This document shows positions 22,958 through 34,400 of a stretch of 64,000 nucleotides of DNA, piece after piece. Position numbers and translations under genes: made by a program. This DNA comes from Cloacibacterium caeni (GTDB lineage Bacteria; Bacteroidota; Bacteroidia; Flavobacteriales; Weeksellaceae): contig NZ_OU015319.1 of the NCBI RefSeq assembly GCF_907163125.1, positions 186,001 through 250,000 on the forward strand. Direction: 5' to 3'. The notes under the pieces were generated by a model, which was not told where the DNA came from, did no database searches, and saw only the letters and a list, made by a program, of their open reading frames with translations. The stretch's first letter is position 1; every line of letters begins with the position of its first letter.

Positions 22958-25459
22958 ATGAAGAAACTACTCATTGCAGCCTTATTTTTAGGGCTTTTTT
23001 CTACTGACAATTTCACTTTTGCACAAACCGAAACTTCTGGCAGAACTGGTGTTTACAGAGCTACTCATACCAAATCTACAGAGTTGAAACACACCAAATT
23101 GCGTGTGAATTTCAATTTTGAAAAAGAACAAATGAACGGCGAAGCTTGGATTACCGCTTCTCCATTTTTTTATGCTTCCAATGAATTGGTTTTAGATGCT
23201 AAAGGAATGATTATTAATGAGGTCGCATTAGAAAAAAATGGTGCAAGAACTCCTTTGAAATATGATTATAAAGAAGATATTCTAAAAATTTCTTTAGATA
23301 AAACTTACCAAAAAAATCAAGATTATACCGTTTATATCAAATATGTAGCGAGACCAAATGAAGTAAAACAGAAAGGTTCTGCTGCCATTAATGATGCGAA
23401 AGGACTTTATTTCATCAATGCTCAAGGAAAAGATGCAGATAAACCTACGCAAATTTGGACTCAAGGTGAAACGGAATCTTCTTCTTGTTGGTTTCCTACA
23501 ATAGATAAACCCAATCAGAAAACCACGCAGGAAATTTACATGACGGTTCCTAAACAATATGTAACCCTTTCTAACGGAATTTTAAATAGTTCTGAAAATT
23601 TAGGCGAAAACCTGAGAACGGATCATTGGGTAATGGATCAAAAACACGCTCCGTATTTATTTTTCATGGGAGTGGGAGAATATGCCGTGATTAAAGATAA
23701 ATGGAGAAATATAGATGTAGATTATTATGTAGAAAAAGAATACGAACCGTATGCAAAACAAATTTTTGGGAATACTCCAGAAATGATAGAGTTCTTTTCT
23801 AAAAAATTAAATTATGATTTTCCTTGGCAAAAATACGCACAGATTGTAGGCAGAGATTACGTTTCTGGTGCTATGGAAAATACTACCGCAGTAATTCACG
23901 AAGAATCTGCACAACAAAAAGCGGGTGATTTAGCAGACGAAAACAAGTGGGAAGATGTAATCGCTCACGAATTATTCCACCATTGGTTTGGAGATTTGGT
24001 AACCGCAGAAAGTTGGAGTAATCTTACTGTAAATGAGAGTTTTGCAGATTATTCAGAATATCTTTGGAACGAATACAAGTACGGAAAAGACGAAGCAGAT
24101 TATAAAAGATTAAAATCTCTTAGAAATTCTAAAGCAGACCCAAGAAATTTTGGAAAAGATTTAGTGAGATTCAACTATGAAAGCAGAGAAGACATGTTTG
24201 ATGGCGTTTCTTATAATAAAGGAGGCGGAATTCTACACATGCTAAGAAATTATTTGGGAGATGATGCGTTTTTCGCTGGACTTTCAGATTATCTTAAAAC
24301 CAATGAATATGGAACTGGAGAAGCGCATCAACTGAGACTTTCTCTGGAAAAAGTTTCGGGAAAAGATTTAAATTGGTTCTTTAATCAATGGTATTTCGGG
24401 AAAGGTTATCCTAAGTTAGAGGTTAAATCTACTTTTGACCCGATGAAAAAACAAGTCATCGTAAATGTTGCTCAGACACAAGAAGAAAAATTTGAGTTTC
24501 CATTGTCGATTGATGTTTTAGAAAATGGTAAAATTTCTAGAAAAGAAGTTTGGGTAACGGCAAAAGCTAAAAATGACTTCGTTTTTGATGTGACTAAAAA
24601 TCCTGAATTGATTAATGCAAATCCTGAAGGTTTATTGCTGAGCGATATTAAACAAGACAAAACTCCAGAACAATTATTTTTACAATACACTACTGCTAAA
24701 GATTTGTACAGCAAATACACGGCTATAGAAGAAGCAAAAGACCAAGTTTCTAAAAATCCATTTGCAGACAAATTATATGCAGCAGCTTTGAAAGATAAGT
24801 TTTACAGAAATAGATTGTTAGCGTTGGAAGGTTTACCAGAAGATCCAAAATCATTTTTGGCAGATGTAGAAAAATTAGCGCAAAATGATGAGAAAAATTT
24901 GGTGAAAGGAGCTGCAATCGGTGTTTTAGCAAAAACTAAAAACCCTAAATATTTACCATTATTTGAAAAAGGAATCAATGCAATTTCTAATTCGGTGAAA
25001 GGAAATTCACTTTCTGGAATTGCTCAAGTTGCTCCTGAAAAAGTAGTAAATTATGCCGAAAAAATAGATTTAGAAAGCGCTTCGGAAGATTTAGTGATGA
25101 CACTTTTGCCGGTGATTGTAAAAAATAAAATTACTGCTCAAATGCCAAATATTGCCTCTCTTGTAGCTTTTTATCCTTTTATTGGGTTTCAAAATCCTAA
25201 ACTAGCAGCACCTGCAGAAGAAGGTTTCAATTGGATTATGGATTCTGATAATACAAAAGCAGTATACAATCTTACGAAAGTTTTAGGACAAGCCAAAAGT
25301 CAAATTGGCGATAATGTACAAGCCAAAATGATGATTGTTCAAATGCTGAAAAAAGGTTTAGAAAGAAAGATGAAACTATTTAGAGAGAATCCTTCTAGCA
25401 CCAGTCTAAATACACAAATAGAAATGTTGAATAAAGCGATTACTTCTTACAGCAACTAA
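22958..25459 (+). CDS. M1-family zinc aminopeptidase, exported
   Basis: 833 residues with a signal peptide ending near TFAQ (residue 23). Gluzincin motifs are complete: GAMEN (VSGAMENTTAVIHEE), HELFHHW with H337 and H341, and the third ligand E360 in VNESFADYSEY. N-terminal beta-saddle, catalytic domain and a C-terminal helical region (from about 560) follow in the usual order. It removes N-terminal residues from peptides in the periplasm or outside the cell. No C-terminal type IX sorting domain is visible, so the periplasm is more likely. Confidence 0.93.
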   Translation: MKKLLIAALFLGLFSTDNFTFAQTETSGRTGVYRATHTKSTELKHTKLRVNFNFEKEQMNGEAWITASPFFYASNELVLDAKGMIINEVALEKNGARTPLKYDYKEDILKISLDKTYQKNQDYTVYIKYVARPNEVKQKGSAAINDAKGLYFINAQGKDADKPTQIWTQGETESSSCWFPTIDKPNQKTTQEIYMTVPKQYVTLSNGILNSSENLGENLRTDHWVMDQKHAPYLFFMGVGEYAVIKDKWRNIDVDYYVEKEYEPYAKQIFGNTPEMIEFFSKKLNYDFPWQKYAQIVGRDYVSGAMENTTAVIHEESAQQKAGDLADENKWEDVIAHELFHHWFGDLVTAESWSNLTVNESFADYSEYLWNEYKYGKDEADYKRLKSLRNSKADPRNFGKDLVRFNYESREDMFDGVSYNKGGGILHMLRNYLGDDAFFAGLSDYLKTNEYGTGEAHQLRLSLEKVSGKDLNWFFNQWYFGKGYPKLEVKSTFDPMKKQVIVNVAQTQEEKFEFPLSIDVLENGKISRKEVWVTAKAKNDFVFDVTKNPELINANPEGLLLSDIKQDKTPEQLFLQYTTAKDLYSKYTAIEEAKDQVSKNPFADKLYAAALKDKFYRNRLLALEGLPEDPKSFLADVEKLAQNDEKNLVKGAAIGVLAKTKNPKYLPLFEKGINAISNSVKGNSLSGIAQVAPEKVVNYAEKIDLESASEDLVMTLLPVIVKNKITAQMPNIASLVAFYPFIGFQNPKLAAPAEEGFNWIMDSDNTKAVYNLTKVLGQAKSQIGDNVQAKMMIVQMLKKGLERKMKLFRENPSSTSLNTQIEMLNKAITSYSN

Positions 25460-25480
25460 TTAATTTGTTTTAATAAATTG

Positions 25481-25519
25481 AAGCCCTTTTTACATTTTTT
25501 GTAAAAAGGGCTTTTTTGA
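25481..25519 (+). terminator. terminator after the aminopeptidase
   Basis: AAGCCCTTTTTAC (25481-25493) pairs perfectly with GTAAAAAGGGCTT (25501-25513), then a T-run. Confidence 0.85.
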
Positions 25520-25621
25520 TGTTAAAAATTATTTAGATTTAAAATAAAAAACAAAATTCTTAGCATAATTCTTTTGTCAGGAATTTTCAACTCGTTAAAT
25601 TCGCACAAAAATTGAGGAATT

Positions 25622-26950
25622 ATGATGAAAATCGGAATCGAAGCGGCAAGTTTTTTTGTGCCAAGTTTATATTTAGAAATTAAGGATTTAGCCGAAAAAA
25701 GGGGAATAGAACCTGCAAAATTAGAAAAAGGTTTAGGACTGAAGAGGATGGCTTTTCCCGATGTACACGAAGACGCAGCCACTTTTGCCGCAGAAGCACT
25801 TTTAAAACTCATACAAGATTATAAAATAAATCCCAAAGAAATTTCTAGAATTTATCTAGGAACAGAATCTGCGCTAGATGCTGCAAAACCTACTGCTACT
25901 TATGCCATGCAAATGGTAGAAAAAGAACTAGAAAAAGAATTTGGAGCAAGATGTTTCAAAAATTGTGATGTAGTAGATATGACTTTTGCGTGTGTAGGTG
26001 CTGTAGATGCGCTGCACAATTCTCTTGATTTTGTAAGAGCGAATCCTGAGAAAAAAGCCATTGTAATTGCTTCTGATTATGCGAAATATGAATTGGCTTC
26101 TACTGGTGAATATACGCAAGGTGGTGGTGCAGTTGCAGTTTTGGTATCGGCAAATCCTACATTGTTGGAAATTGAAAATAAATTTGGAGTCGCTACAGAA
26201 AGCGTTTTTGATTTCTTTAAACCAAGAAGAGAAACCACTAAAAACTTGGTGCAGAATTTACCAGAAACCTTCGCCGAAAAAGTAGAAATTTTTACAGATG
26301 AACCTGTTTTTGACGGTCAATATTCTAATCAATGTTACCAAGATAGAATTAGAGAAGCCTACCAACATTACAAAGAAGAAAGTGGAAGAGAAAAGCCTTA
26401 TGAAAATTGGCGATTTCTGATTTTCCACCTTCCTTATGCATTTCACGGGAAGAGATTATTTACTGAGATTTTTGGGATAGAAAACGGAATGAATGCCACC
26501 ACTTCTGAAGATATAAAAGCCATCGCTCAAACCGATGAATATAAAAATTTAGTTGCTGAAAAAATAGAAATTACACAACGTGCAAGTTCAGAAATTGGGA
26601 ATATGTACACCGCTTCTATTTTTATGGCATTGCTTTCTGCTTTTCAAGTTTCTTATGAAAATGGGGAAGATTTAGCCGGAAAAGAACTAGGGTTTTTAGC
26701 CTATGGAAGTGGAAGTAAATCTAAAGTTTTTGCTGGAAAAATAGGAAACGATTGGAAATCTGTGGTAGAAAAATGGAATATTTTCGAAGTGCTGAATCAG
26801 CGCAGAGCAATAGATTTTGATACGTATGAAAATCTCCACCGAAAAAAACTCAATACTTCGGTAAATCCAGATTGGAAAGGTTTTGGATTGGTAAAAGTAG
26901 AAAAAGAAAGCCCAGTTTTAGTGGGAGCAAGATATTACGAAAAAAGATAA
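25622..26950 (+). CDS. hydroxymethylglutaryl-CoA synthase
   Basis: 442 residues (or 441 from the second ATG). The thiolase-fold enzyme condenses acetyl-CoA with acetoacetyl-CoA to HMG-CoA, entering the mevalonate route to isoprenoids that Flavobacteriia commonly use. E82 in LGTESALDAAKP, the acyl-accepting C124 in DMTFACVGAVDAL and the His of FHLPYAFHGKRLF are the expected active-site residues. The gene stands alone between a terminator and the promoter of the giant surface proteins. Confidence 0.93.
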   Translation: MMKIGIEAASFFVPSLYLEIKDLAEKRGIEPAKLEKGLGLKRMAFPDVHEDAATFAAEALLKLIQDYKINPKEISRIYLGTESALDAAKPTATYAMQMVEKELEKEFGARCFKNCDVVDMTFACVGAVDALHNSLDFVRANPEKKAIVIASDYAKYELASTGEYTQGGGAVAVLVSANPTLLEIENKFGVATESVFDFFKPRRETTKNLVQNLPETFAEKVEIFTDEPVFDGQYSNQCYQDRIREAYQHYKEESGREKPYENWRFLIFHLPYAFHGKRLFTEIFGIENGMNATTSEDIKAIAQTDEYKNLVAEKIEITQRASSEIGNMYTASIFMALLSAFQVSYENGEDLAGKELGFLAYGSGSKSKVFAGKIGNDWKSVVEKWNIFEVLNQRRAIDFDTYENLHRKKLNTSVNPDWKGFGLVKVEKESPVLVGARYYEKR

Positions 26951-26979
26951 AAAAACTGATAAATGTCTTTGTTTATTTA

Positions 26980-27010
26980 TTGACTTAGGATTTAAAGTTT
27001 CGTAACTTTG
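26980..27010 (+). promoter_or_regulatory. promoter TTG-N20-TAACTTTG of the first giant gene
   Basis: TTG at 26980-26982 and TAACTTTG at 27003-27010 with a 20-base spacer. The first ATG (27019) is 8 bases from the -7 element; a second in-frame ATG lies at 27031. With a start point 5-8 bases downstream, the mRNA would be leaderless, or translation uses 27031. Confidence 0.65.
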
Positions 27011-27018
27011 AGGTATAA

Positions 27019-30000
27019 ATGAATTTAATTATGTTTAAATATCATTTCATATCTGCTTTTACAATTTTGTTTTTTAGTGTTATTTTTATTAAATCTCAAA
27101 GTCAATCAGAGTTTTTTATATCAGATTCTAAAAATGAACAAAATGTTTTTATCGATTGTAATTATCCTTTCGTTAAAGATAATAGTGTACTGTTAAAATC
27201 TAATTATCCTTCTTTTAAGCTTACGAATAAGTACATCATTTCAGCTATTAATTATACCCCTTATTCTGTTTCTAATAAAGTAGTTATAAAAGATAATTTA
27301 GATGATTCTTTTTCTGAAATCATTGATTTACCATTCCAGTTCTGTTTTTATGGTCAAGCGTATAATCAGTTAGTAATAGGTTCTAATGGAATGGTAAGTT
27401 TTGATATAAATCAAGCAGGTCAAGCGAATGCACCTAATATATCTACAGCCTTACCTAGTGAAGATTTACCCAAAGCTGCAATCTTTGGAGCATTACACGA
27501 CATGTATTTTTCTCTATCAGATGATTCCGAAATTAATTATTCTGTAATAGGTAGTGCGCCTTTTAGAAAATTTGTAATAAATTTTTATAAAGGAAGAATG
27601 TCTGGATGTGATGATTCAGTATCTACTTCACAGATCGTACTTTCAGAAGGAAGTAATAATATAGAGGTTTTCGTGGAAAATAAATCTCTTGCATGTGATT
27701 TAGCAAAATTCAAGAATTCTCTTATAGGAATAAATGATGAGATAGGAGACTCTGGACTTGCAGCTCCCAATAGAAATACTGGGATTTGGCAAGCACAGAA
27801 TGAAGCATGGTTATTCACTCCAGATGGAGAAAATGTAGTGCCTAAATTTGCTTGGTATGATGGAAGTGGCAATTTAATTGGAAGTTCTAATGAGCAAATA
27901 GTATCTCCTAAAAAAGATGAAAATTATAGATTAGATTTTCTTTATACTATATGTAACGGACAGACCTATACATATACAGACGAAATTGACATTACTTTTT
28001 CTTCAGATTATCCAACAACAATAGATTATAGTAAAATAATATGTAATAGTAGTGAGCAAATAGTTTTATCAGATTATAAAAAATTTCTTACGACTAATGA
28101 TTTTTCAAAATTTAGTTTTGTTTTTATAGATGCTTTAAGTAACCAAATTATAGATGAAACTATACCATTTACGGTTGATTCTAGCAGAGATTTCAACGTA
28201 ATTATTTCCAATAAAGATAACCGTAATTGTAAAAGATCTACAACTCTTTCTTTTCAATATTTTTCTCAAAATATTTTAACCAATCAAGTTTCTGTGTGCG
28301 ATTTATGGAAAGATGGAAAAGAAAACGATTATCTTCTTAGTAATTTAAATGTAAATTTAGTAGGCTCAAATTTCAAAGGTGAGATTTCTTATTTTTTAAC
28401 TAGACAATCCGCGTTAGATAATATAAATTCTGTTACAACTTATAATTTGGAGAATAATACTCAGTTTTATATAAGAGTGTCACAAAATAATTGCTATAAT
28501 GTATTTGGACCAATATCTATAAAACTTACATCTCCACCTCAAGTTGTTTCGCCGTTAAATCTTAGAGTACAAATATGTGATTTAAATTATGATGGAGTAG
28601 AAAATTTTAATTGGGGTGATTATTTAAAAGATAAAGTTACTACAGATCTTGGCGTTTCAATAAGAGTTTTTAAGACATATGATGAAGCATTAAGTGCATT
28701 ATCTACTCAGTTAGGTCTAGATAAAATAACAAAAGGCAATTACAAAGTATATGCAAGAGTAGAATTTCCGGGTGCTTGTTTTTCGATTGCAGAGATTAAT
28801 ATGGATGTTGTTCTATCTGGAGTAGAGCTTAAAAATATAGATACTTATATTTGTTTTGATGGTTTTGAAGATATAACAGTAGATCTTCTTGCTATAGCAA
28901 ATAATATGCTTGTAAATCCTAATAGTAATTTAACGGGTCCTTTCTTTTTTACAAGTAATAAGGCTGCAATAGATAATTTGCCAGCTAATATGATACCTTC
29001 TACTCAAGTTATTAAGGATGATGGAAATTATATTTCTAAAACATTTTATGTGAGATTTAATAATGGAACAGATTGTTATACTATAAAACCAATAAAAATT
29101 TATTTGGTTCATTTAGTGAAAAATAAAGATCAGTTTAATATTTGTGATGTAAAGAATGATAATTCAGAAACCATTACATTAAGTACTTATGCAAAACAAA
29201 TAAATAATCAAAGTGGTTCAAAAGTATTTTATTTTAATACAGAAGCACAAGCATTAGCCAATGTCTCAGGAACAGATATTAAATCTCTTACAGTAACTTC
29301 TAGCCAAATTGTTTATGCCAGAATTACAATAAAAAAATGTTTGCTTATAATACCTGTTACGTTTACCTTAGTTAAAACTCCAGATATTCTTTCTGAATTA
29401 ACAATAAACCTTAAAGATGTTTGTGATAATAATGCAGATGGAAAAGAAAATGTAGATTTAAGCTCTTATGCTACCGAAATAAATGTAAATAAAGAATCAG
29501 TAGACTTTACTTATTTTAAAACATATAATCCTGTAAATAATACCTTCGCTGATCCCTATTCTAATGTTTCTAATGTAGAAGTCCAAGATGCAACAATAAT
29601 CTATGTAAAAGTAAAATTCAAAGATTCAGATTGCTTTTCTGTATCAAAAATTATTGTCAATATAGATTATTTACCTTCAATAAAACTTTCTAAAACAGTA
29701 ACTTTAAAAAAATGTGATGATGATTTTGATTTTGGTGAATATTTTGATTTATCAGAATCTATTCTTCAATTATATGACCCAAACTTAAATTCTATTCCGC
29801 TGTCTGACCTTATTATTTCTTATTATGAATGTGAAGATGATGCAAATGTAGGAACAACGGTAGGCAAAATAAATTCTTTGCATCATACCCATACCGCAAA
29901 TGCATTTGTTTATGTAAGATTTCAATCAAAAAAAGACGGTTGCTATTCTGTAGCTCCTATTAATTTACTGTCTTATTTTCCTACAAAGGCTAAAAACTCT

Positions 30001-31266
30001 GTTATCTCTATTTGTGATAACAACCTTGATGGATATTATGATGTAAATCTTCTAGAATACAAAAATTATATGGTACAAAATCCTGATGACCAAAATGTAT
30101 ATAAATTCTATCTCAGAGAAAGCGATATAAACATCCCAGGAAAAGAAATAAAAAACCCCGAAAAGTTTAAATTGAATCCTTACATCTCTAAAATTTGGGT
30201 ATACGTAGAAAATTTAACCAATTGCGGAAGCATTGCAGAAGTAAATTTTAAAAAAGGAAATATTTTGACTTTGAATAAAAATCAATTCAGTATCAATAAC
30301 ATTTGTGATACAGGTAATGATGGAAAAGAGCAAATAAACCTTACGATTTTTGAAAATAATTTTAGTGCTTCTTATACTTATGAGTATTTTGAGAAAGATA
30401 GCGATATGTGGCAGAATCAAAATAAAATTCAAAATCCTGCTTATTATGCTTATGATGAAACTAAAGGAAGTTCTACCTTCTATGTGAAAGTTTCTCAAGA
30501 AGGTTTTTGCCCTAATTTTTACTCGATAGAAGTTCAATTAAATAAAATGCCAATTATAAACATAGCAGACTATTATTATTGTAAAAATGCTTCTCAAGGA
30601 TTAGAGATAAAACCGAATTTTTCTACAATGAAAATTGCAAATTATAGATGGGAATTGCCAGATGGAACCATTATAGAAGGAGCAGACAAAAATTATCTTT
30701 CAGGGATAAAAACCATAGGAACATATACATTAAGTTTAACTACAGTTTACAATTGCAGTTACACTACGAGCTTTAGAGTGCTCAATGTAGATACTCCAGA
30801 AATCGTCTCACTAATAGAACAAGATAACAATTTTGAAGTGACTGCACAGGGAATTTCAGGAAAAAAAATTGTTTATTCTAAAGATTTACTTCATTGGCAA
30901 GATAGTAATGTTTTCTACATAGCAGCCGGTGAATATAATTTTTATGCAAAATATGCAGATTCTGACTGTTATAGTGATGCGAAGAAAGGCAAAGTTTTCA
31001 CCGTTCAAACCGCCTTTACTCCAAATGGAGACGGAATAAATGATTATTGGGTGTTCTCTGGTTTAGATGTTTTTGGTGGAACTTCAACCTTGCAAATTGT
31101 AGATAAGTTTGGTAAAGTTGTTTGCCAGCAAACAAGCAATAAAGAATTTAGATGGGATGGTAAAATTCAGTCAAGAAGTTTAAATACAGATGCATATTGG
31201 TATGTAATAAAAGTAGGCAATGGAAGAATTTACCAAGGATGGATTTTTCTTAAAAATAGAAATTAA
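27019..31266 (+). CDS. giant modular surface protein, type IX secretion (type B sorting domain), copy 1
   Basis: 1,415 residues. A signal peptide (to about residue 30) is followed by a beta-sandwich domain with FCFYGQAYNQLVIGSNGMVSF. Eight modules of ~92-100 residues come next, each opening with a loop such as VCDNNADGKENVDLSSY. A PKD-like region near YYYCKNASQGLEIKPNF follows. The C-terminus (from about 1,330, AFTPNGDGINDYWVFSGLDV to GWIFLKNRN) is the gliding-associated type B sorting domain that sends proteins through type IX secretion. The module starts fall at about 28298, 28573, 28852, 29143, 29423, 29710, 30010 and 30301. It is probably secreted or cell-attached and adhesin-like. The next gene is a close paralogue. 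Confidence 0.88.
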   Translation: MNLIMFKYHFISAFTILFFSVIFIKSQSQSEFFISDSKNEQNVFIDCNYPFVKDNSVLLKSNYPSFKLTNKYIISAINYTPYSVSNKVVIKDNLDDSFSEIIDLPFQFCFYGQAYNQLVIGSNGMVSFDINQAGQANAPNISTALPSEDLPKAAIFGALHDMYFSLSDDSEINYSVIGSAPFRKFVINFYKGRMSGCDDSVSTSQIVLSEGSNNIEVFVENKSLACDLAKFKNSLIGINDEIGDSGLAAPNRNTGIWQAQNEAWLFTPDGENVVPKFAWYDGSGNLIGSSNEQIVSPKKDENYRLDFLYTICNGQTYTYTDEIDITFSSDYPTTIDYSKIICNSSEQIVLSDYKKFLTTNDFSKFSFVFIDALSNQIIDETIPFTVDSSRDFNVIISNKDNRNCKRSTTLSFQYFSQNILTNQVSVCDLWKDGKENDYLLSNLNVNLVGSNFKGEISYFLTRQSALDNINSVTTYNLENNTQFYIRVSQNNCYNVFGPISIKLTSPPQVVSPLNLRVQICDLNYDGVENFNWGDYLKDKVTTDLGVSIRVFKTYDEALSALSTQLGLDKITKGNYKVYARVEFPGACFSIAEINMDVVLSGVELKNIDTYICFDGFEDITVDLLAIANNMLVNPNSNLTGPFFFTSNKAAIDNLPANMIPSTQVIKDDGNYISKTFYVRFNNGTDCYTIKPIKIYLVHLVKNKDQFNICDVKNDNSETITLSTYAKQINNQSGSKVFYFNTEAQALANVSGTDIKSLTVTSSQIVYARITIKKCLLIIPVTFTLVKTPDILSELTINLKDVCDNNADGKENVDLSSYATEINVNKESVDFTYFKTYNPVNNTFADPYSNVSNVEVQDATIIYVKVKFKDSDCFSVSKIIVNIDYLPSIKLSKTVTLKKCDDDFDFGEYFDLSESILQLYDPNLNSIPLSDLIISYYECEDDANVGTTVGKINSLHHTHTANAFVYVRFQSKKDGCYSVAPINLLSYFPTKAKNSVISICDNNLDGYYDVNLLEYKNYMVQNPDDQNVYKFYLRESDINIPGKEIKNPEKFKLNPYISKIWVYVENLTNCGSIAEVNFKKGNILTLNKNQFSINNICDTGNDGKEQINLTIFENNFSASYTYEYFEKDSDMWQNQNKIQNPAYYAYDETKGSSTFYVKVSQEGFCPNFYSIEVQLNKMPIINIADYYYCKNASQGLEIKPNFSTMKIANYRWELPDGTIIEGADKNYLSGIKTIGTYTLSLTTVYNCSYTTSFRVLNVDTPEIVSLIEQDNNFEVTAQGISGKKIVYSKDLLHWQDSNVFYIAAGEYNFYAKYADSDCYSDAKKGKVFTVQTAFTPNGDGINDYWVFSGLDVFGGTSTLQIVDKFGKVVCQQTSNKEFRWDGKIQSRSLNTDAYWYVIKVGNGRIYQGWIFLKNRN

Positions 31267-31440
31267 AGTGTTTTTATATAAATTTAGTTTTAATCTTAGG
31301 TGATTTTTTTTCGTTAGTACTTTAAATTTATTATTGACAACTATTAACCAAAAATAATAGTAACTTAACAAGAATTTTCTAACATCAATGAAATCTTAAC
31401 ATAAGTTAATTTTTTTATCCACTTTTAAAAAGAATTTTAT

Positions 31441-31448
31441 TAAATTTG
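31441..31448 (+). promoter_or_regulatory. -7 element TAAATTTG before the second giant gene
   Basis: TAAATTTG matches TAnnTTTG, 24 bases before the ATG at 31473. The -33 part is weak. It suggests the two paralogues can be expressed separately across the 206-base AT-rich gap. Confidence 0.45.
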
Positions 31449-31472
31449 AATGCAAAATGAAAATAAATTTTA

Positions 31473-34400
31473 ATGAAACTTAAAAAAAACTATAGCTTTT
31501 TTATTGCCATTTTACTAATTTCTTTCAGCTTTTTTAAAGCCCAAACCGCATCAGACTTTTTTATTTCTGATGCTAAAAACGAAAGAGAAGTCTTAGTAAA
31601 CTGTAACTATCCTTTAGTTAATGGTAATTGTGTAGCATTAACTGCAAATTATCCTTCTTTTAAACAAACAGATAATTATGCCGTATCCTCTATTAACTAT
31701 ACTCCTTACGCTGTAGTTAATAAAACTGTTATTACAGGTAATTTAGATGATTCTTTCTCGGAAATAATTGATTTACCATTTAAATTTTGTTTTTATGGAC
31801 AAGTTTATAAACAATTGGTTATAGGCTCTAATGGAATGATAAGTTTTGATACTTTTCAAGCCAATCAAGCCAATCCTGCCAATTTTTCAGAAGCTTTACC
31901 AAATCAAAATTTACCTAAAGAAGCCATTTTTGGAGTCTTTCATGATATGTTTTTTTCAGAATCAAATGGTTCTGAAATTAATTATGCGGTAATAGGAACG
32001 GCACCATATAGAAAATTTGTGGTTAATTTCAGAAATGGTAGAATTTCTGGATGTGATTCTGAGGCTTCGTCATCTCAAATCGTTTTATCAGAAGGAAGTA
32101 ATAATATAGAAATTTTTGTAGTAAATAAACCACTTGCATGTGATCTTGCAAGTGTTAAAAATGCCGTAATAGGAATTAATGATGCTACTGGAGACTTAGG
32201 ACTTGCAGCTCCAGGAAGAAATACAGGTAATTGGTCTGCGCAAAATGAAGCTTGGGTATTTACTCCAAATGCAGATTCATTAACACCAAAGATTAAATGG
32301 TATGATAGTAATAATAATATTATTGGGACAAATAAAGATTTGAAGGTTTGTCCTACCAAAAATGAAACGTATAGAGTAGAGATTATTTACACCAATTGTA
32401 ATAATGAAGAAATAATTTATTCTGATACCATAAATGTTAATTTTGCTGCAGATTATCCACTCGTAAAAGACTATAGCAAAATTTTTTGTAATAATACGGA
32501 GCTAGTAAAATTGAAAGATTATAAAAGCTCCATTGTAACCGGAAATCCTTCTCTTTTTAACTTTGAGTTTATAGATGCGGCAACTGGTTTGGCGGTAGAC
32601 GAAAATACTCCTTTCTCGATAAGTGCGAATAGAAATTTTAAAGTTACAGTTTCTAATAAGAATGATGCTAATTGTAAAAAAGTGGCTAATCTATCATTTC
32701 TTTCTCAGAATATTTACAATGACAAGCCAGTAATATGTGATTTTGCTAATGATGGAATAGAAAACAATTTTTTATTAAGTAATCTAAATTCACAATTAGT
32801 AGGAACAGATTATCAAGGAACAGTTTCTTATTTCACATCTTTTAATGATGCAAACAATGATCATAATGCAATTACAAATTATAACTTAAATAATGGAACT
32901 CAATTCTATATAAGGCTTGTTCAAGGGGGATGCGTAAATGTTTTAGGCCCAATCGAAGTTAGATTTAACTCATCTCCTGTTGTAAATAATGCCTCATTAA
33001 ATGTGACAATATGCGATAATAATGATGACGGAGTAGAAAATTTTAATTGGGCAGAAAACTTAAAGAATAAATTAACTACAGAATCAGGAATGTCTATAAG
33101 GGTTTTTAATACTTATGATGAGGCATTCACTGCATTACCTAATCAATTAGGACTTACCCAGATCAGGGAAGGAAATTATAAAGTATATGCTAGAGTACAA
33201 AGTACTTCGGGTTGTTTCTCCATTGCCGAGGTTAATATGAATGTGACTTTTAATTCCATTGAGGCAATAAATGTAGATAAATATATATGTTTTGATGGTA
33301 ATGAGGATAAAACCATAGATCTAAGTAATTACAAAAATGAAATGTTGAGAAATCCATCAGGAGAAGAACATGTTGATTTTTTTGGATCTTTAAGAAATGC
33401 ACAAAATAATTCAAATAAAATTGATCCTATTCAGACAATTACTAATAATGGCGATTATATAAGCAAAAGTTTTTATGCTAGATTTAGTAATGGCGATTGT
33501 TATACCATAAAGAGAATAAGAATAGTTCTCGTAAAACTTACTGTAAATAAAGATAAATTTAAAGTCTGCGATATAAAAAATGACGGCTTAGAGAGAATTA
33601 CACTAAGCAAGTATACTCGTGAAATAAACAATCAAAGCGGAACTAGAGTTGCCTTTTATCTATCTGAACCTGAAGCAAGAGATGGTTCTACAACCGGTTT
33701 AAGATTTTTAGATCTCAGATCAAGCTCTACAGAGTTGTTTGCTAGAATAAGTTTACCAGATTGTTTTTTAGTAGTTCGTATAACTTTCAACCTAGTACGT
33801 ACTCCAAATATCGTTACCGAAATAGTACGAGAATTCCCTATTTATTGTGATAATCTTGCTGATGGAAAAGAAAATATAGACCTTACAAAGCTTGAACCAT
33901 TAATTAATACAAATATTGAGCTGGTGGAGTTTTCTTATTTTAAAAGCTATAATGCACAAAACGGTACTTTTGCAGACCCTTATTCAGAACCATCAAATAC
34001 AGAAGTTCAAGATGGAGATATTTTATATGTAAAAGTTAAATTTATAGATTCTGATTGTTTTTCTGTTGCAAAAGTTACGGTAAAATTACCCGTCATTAAC
34101 GATGTAATTAATTTAAAAGAAAAAGCGGTTTTAAAAATATGTAATGAGGATTTTTCGGTCAGTGAAACCTTCAATTTAGAAGAGGCAGTCTCTCAACTAT
34201 TTTACCAACAAAATAATAATGTTTTGTTAGAAAATCTTCAAATTACTTATTATGTAAACGAAAATTCTGCAAAACAAGGAACCTCGGCAGGAAAGATTTC
34301 TGCACCTAGCTCTTATGTTTCTACCGCTGCTAACACTTATGTTTACGCTAGATTTCAGTCACAATACGGATGTTATTCTATAGCTCCAATTAATTTATTA

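Noticed and set aside
24472-24771. Antisense reading frame inside the aminopeptidase gene, and similar frames opposite other genes
   Set aside because: They are shadows of well-supported coding frames, with no family match, promoter or plausible composition.
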